DNA of 64,000 nucleotides from Ixodes scapularis (GCF_016920785.2 NW_024609837.1:46254745-46318744), one strand, 5' to 3'; counted from the stretch's first letter, positions 36,453-48,100 are shown. Numbers and translations are program-made. Notes: generated from the letters alone by a model not told the origin.

Positions 36453-37878
36453 AACTTCTATTGTTGTGTTGTAATAATAGTTTCTACAACGTCCGTGAAG
36501 GTTCTCGTATAGAATGCTCCAAAACCGAACATCCTAGTTGGAATATTTGTGAAATCCGGCCGGGCGTCTACTAAAGGCGCGCCATGTTGCTCTACGAAGT
36601 CCGCTCAGCGCCGGCGCTCGACCCTGCCACTAAGCCGACATCGACGCTCGGCCTTCGACACCTGTTATTCTTCCTTTATTGTTTTGGCAAAGGTTCGCCG
36701 CGTGAAACATTTAGTTCTTCCTGTTTATTTATTCTTCTTTTGGTAACCACACGGGACAATATGGAAGCATTACAGAAGCGTTAGAGACATTCTAAGCGCA
36801 TACGGAATCTGAGTTAGCCAAGCTATCTCTCTGCCGGATGTTTGCTATTTTCTAAACAGCCCGAGCTCTGATATGTTTCCATATATATTCATGGGGGAGA
36901 GGGTGGGGGGGGGGGGGGGGGGGGAGAGAGTTCGCATTTGTTGCGATCTTAGATTTAGGCAAATATATCGGCGTTTTATTTGCCTATAAGCTCCCAAAAC
37001 CCCGAAAGAAAGAACAACAACATTTAAGATTTCACCACCTCTTTTTAACAGGCGGGGAACATTAGTTGATATTTGAGATTCTAACTGTGTTTAGTGCCGA
37101 CGACCGATCGGTGTCATAAGCAAGTTATGACGGAACTGCTAGTGTTCTTCAGCTTGTTCGTTAAGACCCCAAAGCTGTTAACGTAGTTTACGTTAACAGA
37201 GAAGCGATACGTTATACTAATTCCCAAGGGATCTTTCACGCACGCTTGAACAAAATTTATGTATCAGGTGATACAATTCACTTGAAATATAGTAACTATG
37301 TCAAGCCAGTGTTTTTATCACACCAATGCTTCTTATCATTCAGTGTTGGTTCACGGAAGCACGAAACTGTTCCGTAAAATTTAGTAATTTTGAAAGCTCA
37401 ATCTGAAACATCTAAATAATGAGCAATTTACAAAAAAAAATTCCCAATTTACCAAAAAAGATTCCCCTAGGAATCATTCTTTACGCAGTCGTGCACCAAA
37501 ACGTAGATACCTTGAAATAAGGTGCCTTTATGTTCGTTATGCTGAGGCTGATGACATCTCACCCTTTTGTTCCCAACATTTCTTTTCCTTTTTTTTTTTG
37601 TCCTAAAGTACGTGAAAAAAACAAAAAAAAAACACTCATGTTACGCGCTCTGGGCGTTAACTGAGCGGAGAGGCACTTTCATTCTGGCTACTCGTGTTTT
37701 TCTCGTAAGCACGGGCTTTCGGCATCGGGTACTGCAAAGAATTCCATCACCCTAAATATAAAGACACTGAGGCTGAGCGCGATTGTAACTGTCGCGTCTA
37801 GAGTTCTCGCCGCCCATCCGTCCAAGTACGAACAATACGGCAAACAAATATGTTTTACTAGCCGCAGCAAAACACTAT
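36453..37878. other. Non-coding interval with poly-G run
   Basis: A 20-bp G run occurs at 36905-36924. The remainder is AT-rich with no defensible ORF. Confidence 0.5.
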
Positions 37879-37886
37879 GAGTTGCC

Positions 37887-39097
37887 CAGTGTTGTACAAA
37901 ATGGCGGTCCAAGGAACGGCGTTCCTGTAACGCGTTCCTTTTAGGAGGAACGAAGGAACGCCGCCGTTCCATTTTGCATTGGTGGAACTGGAAAGGGAAC
38001 TTGTTACATTTTTACGGGAACGGAAGAAGGAAAGGCGTTCCTTTTTCTTCGTCCAGTGGGATCATTTTTAATTTATTTTTAAAAGGGGAAATCTAAAAAA
38101 GTATTAAAACAATATCTTTACGAAGAGCAGGATCTCGCTAAGTTTTTTGTTATTTAAGGTTTATTTTTGTGGGATCCTCACTCGGTAACAGTAGGGTGCA
38201 GGAGAACTAGTGAGCATTGATTCTCTTTTCAGTGCCCGAGACTGCGGTACAGAAATCAAAACATTTAGTCGAAGGAAAAGACAGAAAAAGGGACATCTCG
38301 AACTCAGCTACTTTCTTTGCTTCCACAAATCCTCAGACACCCAGAAATCTCAGGCCGACTGCAGTCATCACTGTACTTCTACAAAGAAACCTAGAGTTAC
38401 GCCAAAAGATCAGGTTACAAGACATCAAACGCACCCTTGTACCTCAAAGATTGGCCAGATGCAAAATAATTAACCTTCATTCCCTCTACTCTTTTCCCAC
38501 CTTCAATTTGGACAACGAATTCAACCTTCACGAGGAGGGATTGGTAGTTCTCAAGACTGACCTTCCGAAAGCCCTACTGTCTTTTCCATTTGCTCGTCAT
38601 GCGGACAGCAACATCGAGAAGAAAATGTTGTTAAGTTCAAACACGGAATCTTGTTCAATTGAAATGTGGGAGGTTGTAGAAAAACACTCGTGCAATGTGG
38701 GGCAACAGAACATTTGGCTCGTCTGCATAGCCCATCACAAACATGAATTTGGAAAAACGCTGCGATTTCTAAAAGTTAATGTATCAACAAATAAACCTTG
38801 CTGTCGCGTGTTTTCTTCTCCTGGTGTCCTTCCATCGCGGCATTCAAATTCGTATGTTGGTATTTGATAAGATTAATAAAAAAACTTGTTTTGATCTAAG
38901 TAAATGTGTTAATCTGCAAAATACAAATGTAAGTTGAATATGTAACGTATATGTAACGATACGTTCCATTTTAAAGCTGCAACGGGAACGAGTTCCTTTT
39001 TTCGCAGATGGAACTTGTAACGGGAACGCGTTCCAAAAATCAAGAGGAACGAGGAACGAGCTTCCGTTCCTCTTCTTGAGTAACGTGTACAACACTG
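37887..39097. mobile_element. hAT-type element, 1211 bp, 12-bp TIRs, 8-bp TSD
   Basis: The termini CAGTGTTGTACA and TGTACAACACTG are perfect inverted repeats, flanked on both sides by the identical 8-mer GAGTTGCC (37879-37886 and 39098-39105). An 8-bp duplication and a CAGTG start are hallmarks of hAT transposons. Subterminal regions are rich in GGAACG / CGTTCC motifs in both orientations, as seen for transposase-binding arrays. It is too short to hold a hAT transposase (about 600 aa), so it is non-autonomous or internally deleted. The exact TSD implies a fairly recent insertion. Confidence 0.9.
38217..38867 (+). CDS. Unidentified 216-codon ORF inside the hAT element
   Basis: This is one of the longest ORFs of the window and lies wholly between the subterminal GGAACG arrays of the hAT element. 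A GATTCTCTTTTCAG acceptor-like sequence sits at its beginning (to about 38232), suggesting the true start may be an upstream exon lost by deletion. The protein is basic at the N-terminus (KSKHLVEGKDRKRD, LLQRNLELRQKIRLQDIKR) with a possible helix, then mixed sequence with W and C/H residues (IEMWEVVEKHSC, IWLVCIAHHKH). I recognise no transposase DDE, BED finger or hATC motif. It may be a remnant of a transposase, an accessory protein (THAP-like partners occur in such elements), or captured host exon. Confidence 0.4.
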   Translation: MILFSVPETAVQKSKHLVEGKDRKRDISNSATFFASTNPQTPRNLRPTAVITVLLQRNLELRQKIRLQDIKRTLVPQRLARCKIINLHSLYSFPTFNLDNEFNLHEEGLVVLKTDLPKALLSFPFARHADSNIEKKMLLSSNTESCSIEMWEVVEKHSCNVGQQNIWLVCIAHHKHEFGKTLRFLKVNVSTNKPCCRVFSSPGVLPSRHSNSYVGI

Positions 39098-39235
39098 GAG
39101 TTGCCTCGTTTTTGGTGGTTGGTTTCAAAAGCAAAGGCAAAAGAAATATTTGGTCATATTTAAACAAATGCAACTGCGCCAGCTAGCAGGTTTTACACTG
39201 GCATGATAACCAAGTGCGAGGGAAAGCATGACATA

Positions 39236-39267
39236 CAACACAAAGCTCCAATTGGAGCTTTGTGTTG
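39236..39267. repeat. Perfect 32-bp palindrome
   Basis: CAACACAAAGCTCCAA is followed immediately by its exact reverse complement, with no spacer. Confidence 0.9.
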
Positions 39268-39329
39268 CCCGTCCCGTTTTTTTGCCGCATTCGGATTACC
39301 ATGTGAGTGTTGTCCTATTGACATAGATA

Positions 39330-39644
39330 TTGCCTTTTGTGACGTCGAATGATTTGATAGATCAGGATTTTGTAAAGGAATGGTCGAGCATAACAGACGG
39401 AAGTAAAAGATGCTACGGTTTTCCTGCGAAATATTTTGTCTCATGCCTGCGTGTGGCCGTTGCATGTAAAATAAGCTACACAATATTCAGAAACATTAAG
39501 AGTCAGAGTCCTTGGTTGCCAGAGTGTCCGCGGACTTGCAATAAAACGATGCGAACAGCCTTTAGTTTACAAATCGGCTTGCTTGAAATATTTTTTATCG
39601 GTTCTAACCTGTTTATATTAATTGTAATAAGACAGCAATTCTAA
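39330..39644 (+). CDS. ORF of 104 codons with C-terminal membrane-like segment, unrecognised
   Basis: The frame has several cysteines (KRCYGFPAKYFVSCL, WLPECPRTCNKT) followed by a strongly hydrophobic C-terminus (IGLLEIFFIGSNLFILIVI) and a basic tail RQQF. A Cys-rich loop before a final transmembrane helix is reminiscent of tetraspanin-like ends, but no CCG motif is present and base composition is not coding-like. It may be chance or a decayed exon. Confidence 0.2.
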   Translation: MPFVTSNDLIDQDFVKEWSSITDGSKRCYGFPAKYFVSCLRVAVACKISYTIFRNIKSQSPWLPECPRTCNKTMRTAFSLQIGLLEIFFIGSNLFILIVIRQQF

Positions 39645-40822
39645 CGCGGGAGCAGACTGACGCAATTCATTTTGTACTCATGTACATGCCTGCCTTTAAT
39701 AGACCCTATTCAAAACTTCATCAAGCAACACTGATGTTCGCCGTTTTTAGACTTAGACTAGGTCGCGCCATCTACCGCACGCTACAGAAGGTATAGCCAG
39801 TAACATCCATCCGTCTATTCATTCTGATTTAAGCGCGTGACTGGATCTGAGTCCTCGCCGATCGCTGGAGCAGCATTCGTTTTCGGTACGAGCTGAGCCC
39901 GGTTCACGCCCAGCGCTGACGAAGCCCTTATGTTCAATACATGCTCAGAGTACGTGATCAACGAATGGCGGAATGGCGATAGCACGTACTTTCGAAAAGG
40001 TTCCATCACATACCATTCACGTTCCACCCCAGGGATAGTTATGATCCGTAGCACGGCGCAATGAACTTGTTGCGTAATTCCTTGTGCGAAGCGTGCAAGG
40101 AAACAAGGGAGTCCCGTATAATCCTTGAATCCGGAGCATCTGCAACCCACGGCTGAAGCAAGCGATTAATACAGAAGGTAGCGCAGTTACTATATTCACC
40201 CTGTGCTGAACCGCATCGAATGTTTCGAGCCATCGGACGAGGTTCACTGTCATGTCAGTGTCGTGCGGCCTTCCGGAATGGCGCAATGGTATGCGGGGTG
40301 CAGAGTCACGTGATTCGCTCGCTGCGCTGAATTAGTTAGAACGACCCAGAACGTCTGCTTCGGGTAATCATATAGAGGGCTCTAGCAAGCTCACCTCTGT
40401 CATCTGCAACAACAGGTTCTGTACCGCCAGTTCCCTGCATTCATTTCAGTCAACGTTACAAGAACAACTCTGTTGGAAAACTGGTTCCATAGAATCTCAT
40501 CTGAAAAAGTGGCACCCATCCGTACTCGAGAAACGAACTAATTGCAATCCCAACGTCCCCATTTCTTCCGCAGCAGTCACTCGGTGAACTTCACGGCTGC
40601 TTGTATTGGTGCGGCAGTATTGCATTCAATAGCGTCCGCTGTGGCATTTCTATTTTGGCATTAATCGGCCATTTCGGCACCGAAACGTACAAGGTGGAAT
40701 GCCGCCCCCCGTATCCCGGGCGGACGCGCCGCGAATTGCTGCCGAAGCTAGGACACGTCCAGGGCGAAACGCGCTACCTGAAATCACCGGTGAAATATGG
40801 TTATATAAAAAACCCTATTAAT
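39645..40822. other. Possible decayed minus-strand ORF, otherwise unassigned
   Basis: Minus-strand frames 40286-40017 and 40150-39815 overlap and have moderately coding-like composition, with RGLQMLRIQGLYGTPLF-type and EREWYVMEPFRKYVLSPFRH segments joined by a shift. This could be an old transposon ORF, but I cannot name it. The 40.53-40.80 kb part is GC-rich without a clear frame. Confidence 0.3.
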
Positions 40823-41138
40823 GAACCTTTTTTAAGTAAGCTTTTGCGCATGCGTACACGGTGCACCCCCTCTCCTGGCATTGATTCCAACTCCTCGCCA
40901 TTTTCGCAGGGCAAAGTTACGGTCACCCAACATATTCAGCACCTAACTTTGCGCGTATTTCGTCTTTTTTCGGCTATTCTTGTTTGAGCATACGTTAGTA
41001 TAGGGCATGAAAGGCAACTAGTACCAATACAACGGCACTATGCCAATGCATTCTGACGGGAGGAGGCAAGTTGGGCAGCTCTTCATTTGTAGTTCGAAGA
41101 CTACTCCGCAGACGGCACTCGTTACTGGAAAGAGGTTC
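40823..41138 (-). mobile_element. GGACC-TTTT-CAAGTAA MITE, copy 1 (316 bp)
   Basis: The ends GAACCTTTTTTAAGTAAGC and GTTACTGGAAAGAGGTTC are inverted. Read in reverse complement, it aligns along its whole length with 55251-55552, sharing for example GCATGCGTACAC, GCATTGGCATAGTGCC / GCATTAACATTGTGCC and the CCCATACTAA box. No coding. Confidence 0.75.
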
Positions 41139-41965
41139 ATTGTGCCGTGAAACTTTGTAAACTAAAGATAAAAAAAAAAACATACACACACATCTCATTT
41201 TGTACCAAACCCCAATAAAATTTCCTACAAAAATTGCTTTTTTGGATTGTTTTTACGTAAAAACATGTTTTCTAAAATCTCACGGGGACCACAATAAATA
41301 ACAAAAAAAAAACAAAAAGCAAAAAGAACAAAAAAAAAAAAAACAATTGAGTTTGGGAGTTCCGGTTGAACCGGAACTCCCAGGCTGGAGGTGCCTGGGA
41401 GTTCCAGTACTCTGGGAACATTCAATTGCTCTAGCAGTTGCCATATAAGGCAACTTTCATGTTTCAACTCGTCGCTGAAGGTTGGCGTTGCTATCGTATT
41501 TAGCTCGGTCTCGGTGGACGCCAGCGGCCGAGGTTTCAAAGGGGACTTTCCTCCAAGTGTTTTAGTAACGTCGTTTTCAGCACAGCAAACTGCGCTTTAG
41601 AAAGGACTTGTTGCGACACCATGGCGGATATCACGGAGACATAATACAAATGCAAAAAACGCTCCAATAGGCGACACCTAAATGTGATGGCATATACAGA
41701 GCGCTACAATCTTAGCTGGCCCAGCAGAATTCAGGGAGGCGCGGTGCAAATGCTATAGGGGAGGTCCCAGGCTCGTCAAGCCGTTCAAAAGAGTTCGGAA
41801 TGGTTGGAATAAACTTCGACAATTTGTATTTCCGCAATCTTGCGGCCGGTATCATAGCAGTGCGTTGTAGGCATCACCTGCGGCGTTTCACCCTTTCGGC
41901 TAACGCTGAGTCAGCTCACAATGCCGCTGTCAGTATTAAAGTTTAAAGCTTATGTATTAAATTAC
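41139..41965. other. Non-coding interval
   Basis: Holds A-rich runs at about 41.31-41.34 kb and the palindrome described separately. No gene supported. Confidence 0.45.
41354..41382. repeat. 29-bp palindrome plus third GGGAGTTCC copy
   Basis: TGGGAGTTCCGGTT, one central base, and its exact reverse complement AACCGGAACTCCCA; GCCTGGGAGTTCCAGTA follows at about 41.39-41.41 kb. Confidence 0.8.
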
Positions 41966-42690
41966 CTGCAAGTTCTTGCTCACCACGTAAGCCCAAATTA
42001 CTTCGATATCGGGGTGCATGAGCTGGCAGGACCTTCCTGCGATCACCCAGCGGCCTGGAAACTTGTTTGGTGAAGGGGTTGAGGCTACGGCTGGTACAGA
42101 CGCCGTGTAAATCGCGCAAAAATTACCACATGTGCTGTTCGAAATAGAAGCAACTGTAAGATACCGCCAGATTCTTATAAATTGCAACTTTAAAAATGTA
42201 CAAGATACTCGACATTCAGGAATTCTGTTTCTTATAAAAGTGAACGACGTTTTGCGTAAAGCAAGCTTCACGTGGTGCGAGTCTGGTTGATATTGTTTGT
42301 TGCAGCATCGTTCCTGCGGAAGAAAGACAAGCGTGTGGACGGTTGGTAGAATGCGTGTTGTCTACACCACGCTTTTTTCGCCCTCCATAACCGAAATTTC
42401 AAAGCAGAATTGCAGCATTCAAAGCGGACTTAATACTAGGATATATATAAAAGTCTGTGGCAATTTTTCTATAAGGCTCTCGGGAGGATATTTGGTGGCT
42501 AATAGCAGCTGTGCTATGTTCACCTTCTAGGAACGAATCGCAATAAAACATCGGTAGTGTGTAGGTGAATATTTTTGTAAGGGATGAAAGAGAAGTACCT
42601 ACTAATGACGGCAATAAACAAATGCACTTAAAATTGCATACCTGAGGAACCATTTGATCTGAGCTGGCCACAGTCCTTCAGTCCACACAT
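41966..42690 (-). CDS. Weak two-exon gene model, unrecognised product
   Basis: An ATG at 42690 begins a 49-nt exon (to 42642; MCGLKDCGQLRSNGSS) with donor CAG|GTATGC. The next exon (42054-41966, 89 nt) has acceptor CAAGTTTCCAG and donor CAG|GTAATT and reads RWVIAGRSCQLMHPDIEVIW in frame with the first, ending in phase 0. Both junctions are GT-AG and the frame is kept, but I found no third exon with certainty, the first exon is short, and no family is recognised. It may be part of a secreted cysteine-containing protein or a chance combination. Confidence 0.22.
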
Positions 42691-43204
42691 GATAAAAGAA
42701 TTGCTTGACTGACACTACAATGCTCCAGGATGAACGTCTTCGATTCCCTTTTCGCCATCGTGAACAAGGCCTAACCTACGGCAATTCCCAAGAACACATT
42801 ATGCAAAAGACGGGAATAATAAAATAAAAGGGCACCTCGACTAATAAAGAAATACGTTGAAGTAAACAGTATGAATTGCTTCTGGTAGACATCTGAACAC
42901 GAATCTGATGTTATAATTAAAAGTAAAACTAATTGAATATCGTCATTAACAGCTTAAGAAAGGCAGCACGATTCGTTCTTCGGGGATCTTGTCAACTAAT
43001 GAAAATCAACTCATCGGCTGCGGAGTGCTAATAAGGTGAACAGCACTTACAATATATGGCTTGCCTTCCTTCAACTGCCAAATACAAGAAGCGTTTATAG
43101 TAACTTCCTTAGGTATTCGCCTTAGCTAGCTGATTCCAATTTGAGGTGCTCGTTGTACGGCAGCTCGCATTAGGCGCTTCTAGCAAACCGTTGCCGTGTG
43201 CCGC

Positions 43205-43317
43205 GTACCGCACTACTAGAGAATTTGAAGCATGATTTCAAGCGTGCACGCAAGGGATCCCTTGACCACGGGGCGCGCGAATAATAGCGTGCTTCAAAGA
43301 CTCCAGTAGTGCGGTAG
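43205..43317. repeat. Hairpin element
   Basis: GTACCGCACTACTAGAG...GAAGCA and TGCTTCAAAGACTCCAGTA...GCGGTA are inverted about a loop containing GGGATCCCTTGACC. Outer CCGTGTGCC / GGAACACGG extends the symmetry. Confidence 0.6.
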
Positions 43318-43836
43318 GAGGAACACGGAAGGTGTGTGCTAAAAGTCCCTAGTGTTTACTTGAGGTAGGGAGCGAGGTATTTTGATCTCGCACGTATGGC
43401 GTGCGCGGGCAAAGGGATGCGACGATCTCGGATCACGGAGGAACCAGTCGGCTTGGAGTGAAGGGGACAAATGTTTTGTGAGGTTGCGCCCATGCGTCCA
43501 TGTATCTGATGACTGCGTTGTAAGACGTCGGCTCAGCCATGGAGTAACACAGTGACCGCGAGCGTAATTTCTTTGTTTTTTTGGGTCGTGGCGACGGAAG
43601 GTACGTTGCAGGGAGTTGGAGCGGCTCCGGAGGGGAGCAGGGCTTGATGCTCGGGCTGCCTTCACATCCTGGCTGCATGGTTGCAGTAGACAGAGGTGTT
43701 GATCGCCGAGGTGGCAACGGCGCTGCGTTGGGGCGTCGCAATCGCCGTAAGGCTTGATGACGTAAGGGTTAAGGTCTTGGCTAAACCGGTACCCGGGCGC
43801 GGGCAGGCCCAGTTCAATTGATCCATCTGTTAGGCT

Positions 43837-43995
43837 TAAGCGTGTTTCACATGCAGCGGTTTTGGCTCTAAAGCGGCGCGATTTCTGCCGTCGCGGTGCT
43901 CTGGCCAGCACCAGCGGTTGAGGGGCACGAGCGCCGCGACTGCAGAAATCGCGCCGCTCTAGGGCCAAAATCGCTTCATGTGAAACACGCTTTAG
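43837..43995. repeat. Hairpin MITE with AGCGTGTTTCACATG ends
   Basis: The left AAGCGTGTTTCACATGCAGC is mirrored by GCTTCATGTGAAACACGCTT at the right, and GCGGCGCGATTTCTGC by GCAGAAATCGCGCCGC, around a short GC-rich loop. The long minus-strand ORF that spans this region (43339-44190) crosses both arms and is a composition artefact. A poly-A run at 44149-44171 follows. Confidence 0.75.
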
Positions 43996-44481
43996 ACTGC
44001 CATGTGGTCCGCCACAAAGGTGCGTGAAATGAAAGATAGAGGAAGTAACCTTGCCACATTTGGTGTCAACGGTTTTCGGAGCTGATGACATTTCTAGTGA
44101 AGACGTAACCGTAGACGAGAAACGAAGAATATGGCCAGAAATACGCCAAAAAAAAAAAAAAAAAAAAAAAACCGGAGCGACGAGAAACACTTTCGCACCC
44201 GATGTATTGGATTGAATCGTCCTTAACTTTAAATTAAACTATCATTTTTGCATTCCAAAAACGAAGCCCGCCATTCGCTTGCAGGATGGGCGGCACACGC
44301 GCAGTGGTTTCTGCTACAGGTTGAATCAAAGGGATTGATGGCTGTTTGAAGGGACAATATAAATCGGTTTTGAAAACATCGAGCTAAGATTTTGCCCAGA
44401 GGTGGCCGAAAAACGTGAATTAAGGGTATATATGTTTCTTTGAACAGAGTTACATGAGTAAAAAGTTAGAAATGAACATGG

Positions 44482-44615
44482 TTAAAGTCGCGCACAAAGA
44501 GACGAGGACAAACGAGGAAGGAACACAGAACACAGACAGGCGCGCACTCACAACTCTAGTATATTAAGAGACGAAGAGAAAGACTTTACCAACTCGCCCA
44601 ACTTACTACTCTTCT
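44482..44615 (+). mobile_element. Hairpin-retroposon relative with ACCAACT-GCCCAA tail
   Basis: The CGCACAAAGAGACGAGGACA box and CACAGACAGGCGCGCACTC are followed by TTTACCAACTCGCCCAACTT and ACTACTC, the same tail as the 61.68-kb copy. Only one stem arm is preserved. Confidence 0.5.
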
Positions 44616-45109
44616 ACAGTTTAGAAATGAAGCTCTTGAAATTCCCACTGGCGGCGGCCGTGCGCTAACCAGGGGAGTCTGATTGGCGCAACAGTCGATC
44701 GACGTCGGCGGTGCTCTCTGCGTCGGCAGGTGGGGGCCGGAACTGAAGGCACCGAGGACCGGATATTTCAGTGCCTGCTTCGGTGATGGCACCATTGTAG
44801 TCGGTGACTTGTTTCGGAGGTTTCCCCTTCGCTGAGGTGCCTCGTCCGGCGGATATTTGCAGCCGAGCCCGGAGATCGACGCCGGAGCTCTTTTCCTGGA
44901 TGGAAAAAGGTCAAGCGAGTCTGGTACTGAAAATAGAGGTTTAAAGGGCGAACTACTACCAAGACAAAGGAAAGGACACACGCCGAGAGAGCAGCAGCGG
45001 GCGTCAATGGTGGCAGCGGCGAGCCACGATGCGTCGGCTTGACAGCTGGCTTGCGTGAGAGTAAACGTGCCGCGTTGACGGGAGAATCGGAGTGAGTGAG
45101 GAAAGCCAA
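44616..45109. other. GC-rich retroposon-like block, identity unknown
   Basis: This 0.5 kb is markedly GC-rich against its AT-rich surroundings and gives long ORFs in overlapping frames on both strands (up to 131 codons), none with a known motif. It directly follows the hairpin-retroposon tail, so the two may have moved as one unit. Confidence 0.35.
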
Positions 45110-48100
45110 GGTCAGCTCCTTATCCTTACGACAAATTTAAATGACTTTCAATTGAATCTGCAAAGAATTTACTCTATACAACGTGTTCAGCTTCAATGAA
45201 AAACCTTGTTTTGTTTTGTTTTCTCTTTGGCGTCTCTATTAAGTCCTTGCAGGATATTGGCCACCGTGTTTCATTTTAGGTTTTAGCAATTGAATTCCAA
45301 TACCATTTTGGTCGCCATGTTGTAATTGCATTTTAACTAAATTTTACTGACTGTCTCAGTAAACGTATATGCAATGCTTTAAACAAACTTGCAACTTCTT
45401 AGGAATTATTATCTTATAATTTCTCAACGCACGGAACATGCAAGAAACGAGTTAAATGAAGGAAACGAACACAAATAAGCGCTTACAACACTTTCATCAA
45501 ACCCCCACTGACTAGTCCACCGCCTTATATACCCTACAGATAAAATGCATTCATTTGGCCGGTGGCCACCTTAGCATTTATCAGGGTTCCAAGAATGCTA
45601 TACCCTCCTCAAAAGTATGATAAACAATAAGCAGTGTTTCGACGTCATTTGACCTACAAGCAATAGTCGTTTGGCAGTTGCCAAATCCACAAAAGTGATT
45701 CCTAGCCAGTACGTTATCGCTTCTCTGCATAGCACCACTCGGGTCAAGCCGAGACATTGTAGTTGCTCGCATTAAAGTATTTTTGCTGTTTCTCTTCATT
45801 ACGAGGTGACTTGTGTAATAGGCTCGATGATGTCCCTATAGTCACTGAGAAAGTGAAAACGGCATGGCGTGTCTTTCAGACATCCGGCATTGAGCACGTG
45901 CTACATGCCTCCCGCCGCACATTGACAGCGCAGGCCCGCTTGATGTGCACGAGACGTTGACGCGTTTTTGAGGGGAAGGTTCAACCTTGAGGAGTGACAA
46001 GTGAAGCTCCCGCCTGTTGTTCTCACTTTGTCAGTGACGTTACAGTTATTATAATACACTTTATATGCCCTCCAACGTGTCAAAAGTTTTTGAAGTCAAT
46101 TTCTTGCACAAATGGATCCAAGCATATATGTTTATTCCGAGAGACATATGCGTACTCATGGTTATTTGCAGCTGTGCCATGGCTGGCTTCCTCAAGAGTA
46201 AAGGGCAAAAACCAGCTGATGTCAACTACTCTAAGATAAAAACTCGCTGTAATCTCTAAGGAGGAGACAAAGAAATGTTTGCCAAGTGATAAAACTCAAT
46301 TGCATGTCAACCGACTAAGCTGAAAATAATGAATGACTAAACTCATATATGGATCTAATGAATAGACTTAAAATAAGGCCACACTTGCTCCGACGCCCGT
46401 CGGACGAGTGAGATCTGTGTGCAAATCACTCCTCCGACGCCGGAAGTGACGTAACGGAAGTGACGTCACCTTGTTAAATATAAATAGTTAATATAAATCA
46501 TTATTAAATACATATTATAATGTGCCCTTCTAAATAAATAAAGTAAAAATAAGCGCGTCTGATTTTAAAGCAGTTTTACAGTAAAAGGTAACGTGACAAC
46601 GTTTTTGTCACAAAATCTGTTTATTTACAACTTATTTAAACGCAGCCTAGCAAAATTCATGGGCTATAAATATAGTACAAATACATATAATACATCTTTA
46701 TAGTATTTGTGTCACGTGACTGTATTATTATGGGCGTGGCTGGCATGGTCCCTAGCGCGTGCGTCGCGTGCGTACGCGTGCTCAGACTCGGCTCTTGCTT
46801 GCATTTCGCATTGCACGCTTCTCCAGCCCGGGTGCTAGTCCTGTCAGAAAAACGCCTCGTAGCTGATCTCGGGCCTGTAGCCTAAGTTACGCTGCCAGCG
46901 AGCGGAACATAGCACGGCGCTCTATGCTTCCTTCACCAGCGTGACCGACGGTAGTGACGGCCGAGTGCGCCCGCGCGCTTAGATGGGTGTTCAATTGATT
47001 ATCGGACCTAATAAGTAGTTTTCAATGGGCCAATAGCTGATTTACGTTAAGGTTCTCACTTACAGCACCAAGTGCGCATCACCCAGCTGCAAGAAGGTTG
47101 AACGGGAAGGAGGGACCCCAGGAACCCGGGGGAGGGGGGGGGGGGGGAGGGGGTCGTTGCGGATATGGCAGTTAAAATTTCGAACTGGGTTCACTTGGAG
47201 TCTAAAACTACAACTGGGATATGCCGGTTCCAGTTGGGAGCCAATGGGGACCTAACTGGGAATCAACTTGAGGCAAAGAATTGTGACTGGGATTTATTTA
47301 ACTGAATTTGTAATCATGCATATTCATTTACATATTATGAATTTGTTTTTTGTGTTCGTTTTTATGTGCGGACTCCACTTGCATACACGAGGCACCTAAG
47401 AGCCAGATTTAGTATTTTCTTCCCAAGCTGATTTTTCTGTAGGTAATGACACTTGCGCCTTCCATCCAACCGAGCAGTTCGAGAAACGTGTGCCCACCAT
47501 ATGACACACTCACGGTTAAAGCTCACCGGGCCACTCGGTCACGTAGGCTGTCTGGCCTTAGTCTCTGCAGTAGAATGAATAGAGTGTAATCACAGCTGGT
47601 GATGGTCGACTCATTCAGCGAGCACGTTGCCCTTGCCGTCCTGTAAGTCTATTAAATAGCAGCGTATATTCTCTCCTGTCCCGACATCCTAACATGCTGC
47701 CCCACTTTACATTTCTGCATTTAGTTAGGCTGAAGCGACTGTTCAGTTGCATATAGAAATATATGCTGAAATCTTTCCTTTTAACCTGAGGTTCAAAGAT
47801 CAAACCCGGGTTTCAAAACATTAGGAAATTTTCCAAACATTTTGAACTTTTTATGTAGAGATATTCTTTTATTTTTTAACTTCACCAATTTCCGGACTTT
47901 CAAACTTGATAAGTTCTAAGGTTTGGAAAAAATTGAGCCATTGGAGATGCTTAGGATATATGTCCGATTTCTCTGAATTAGCCTCAATCATACCTCCTCC
48001 ACCTGTTTTGAACGAATACTAACTGTAACACATTATTGATTTCCGTATTCATACTGTGAATATTCGTCCAGCATCAAAGCAATCAAGTAATCTCAGCATA

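Noticed and set aside
43339..44190. Longest ORF of the window (283 codons, minus strand)
   Set aside because: It crosses both arms of a GC-rich hairpin element, overlaps a second frame open over most of the same DNA, starts in a poly-T/A run and has no recognisable domain.
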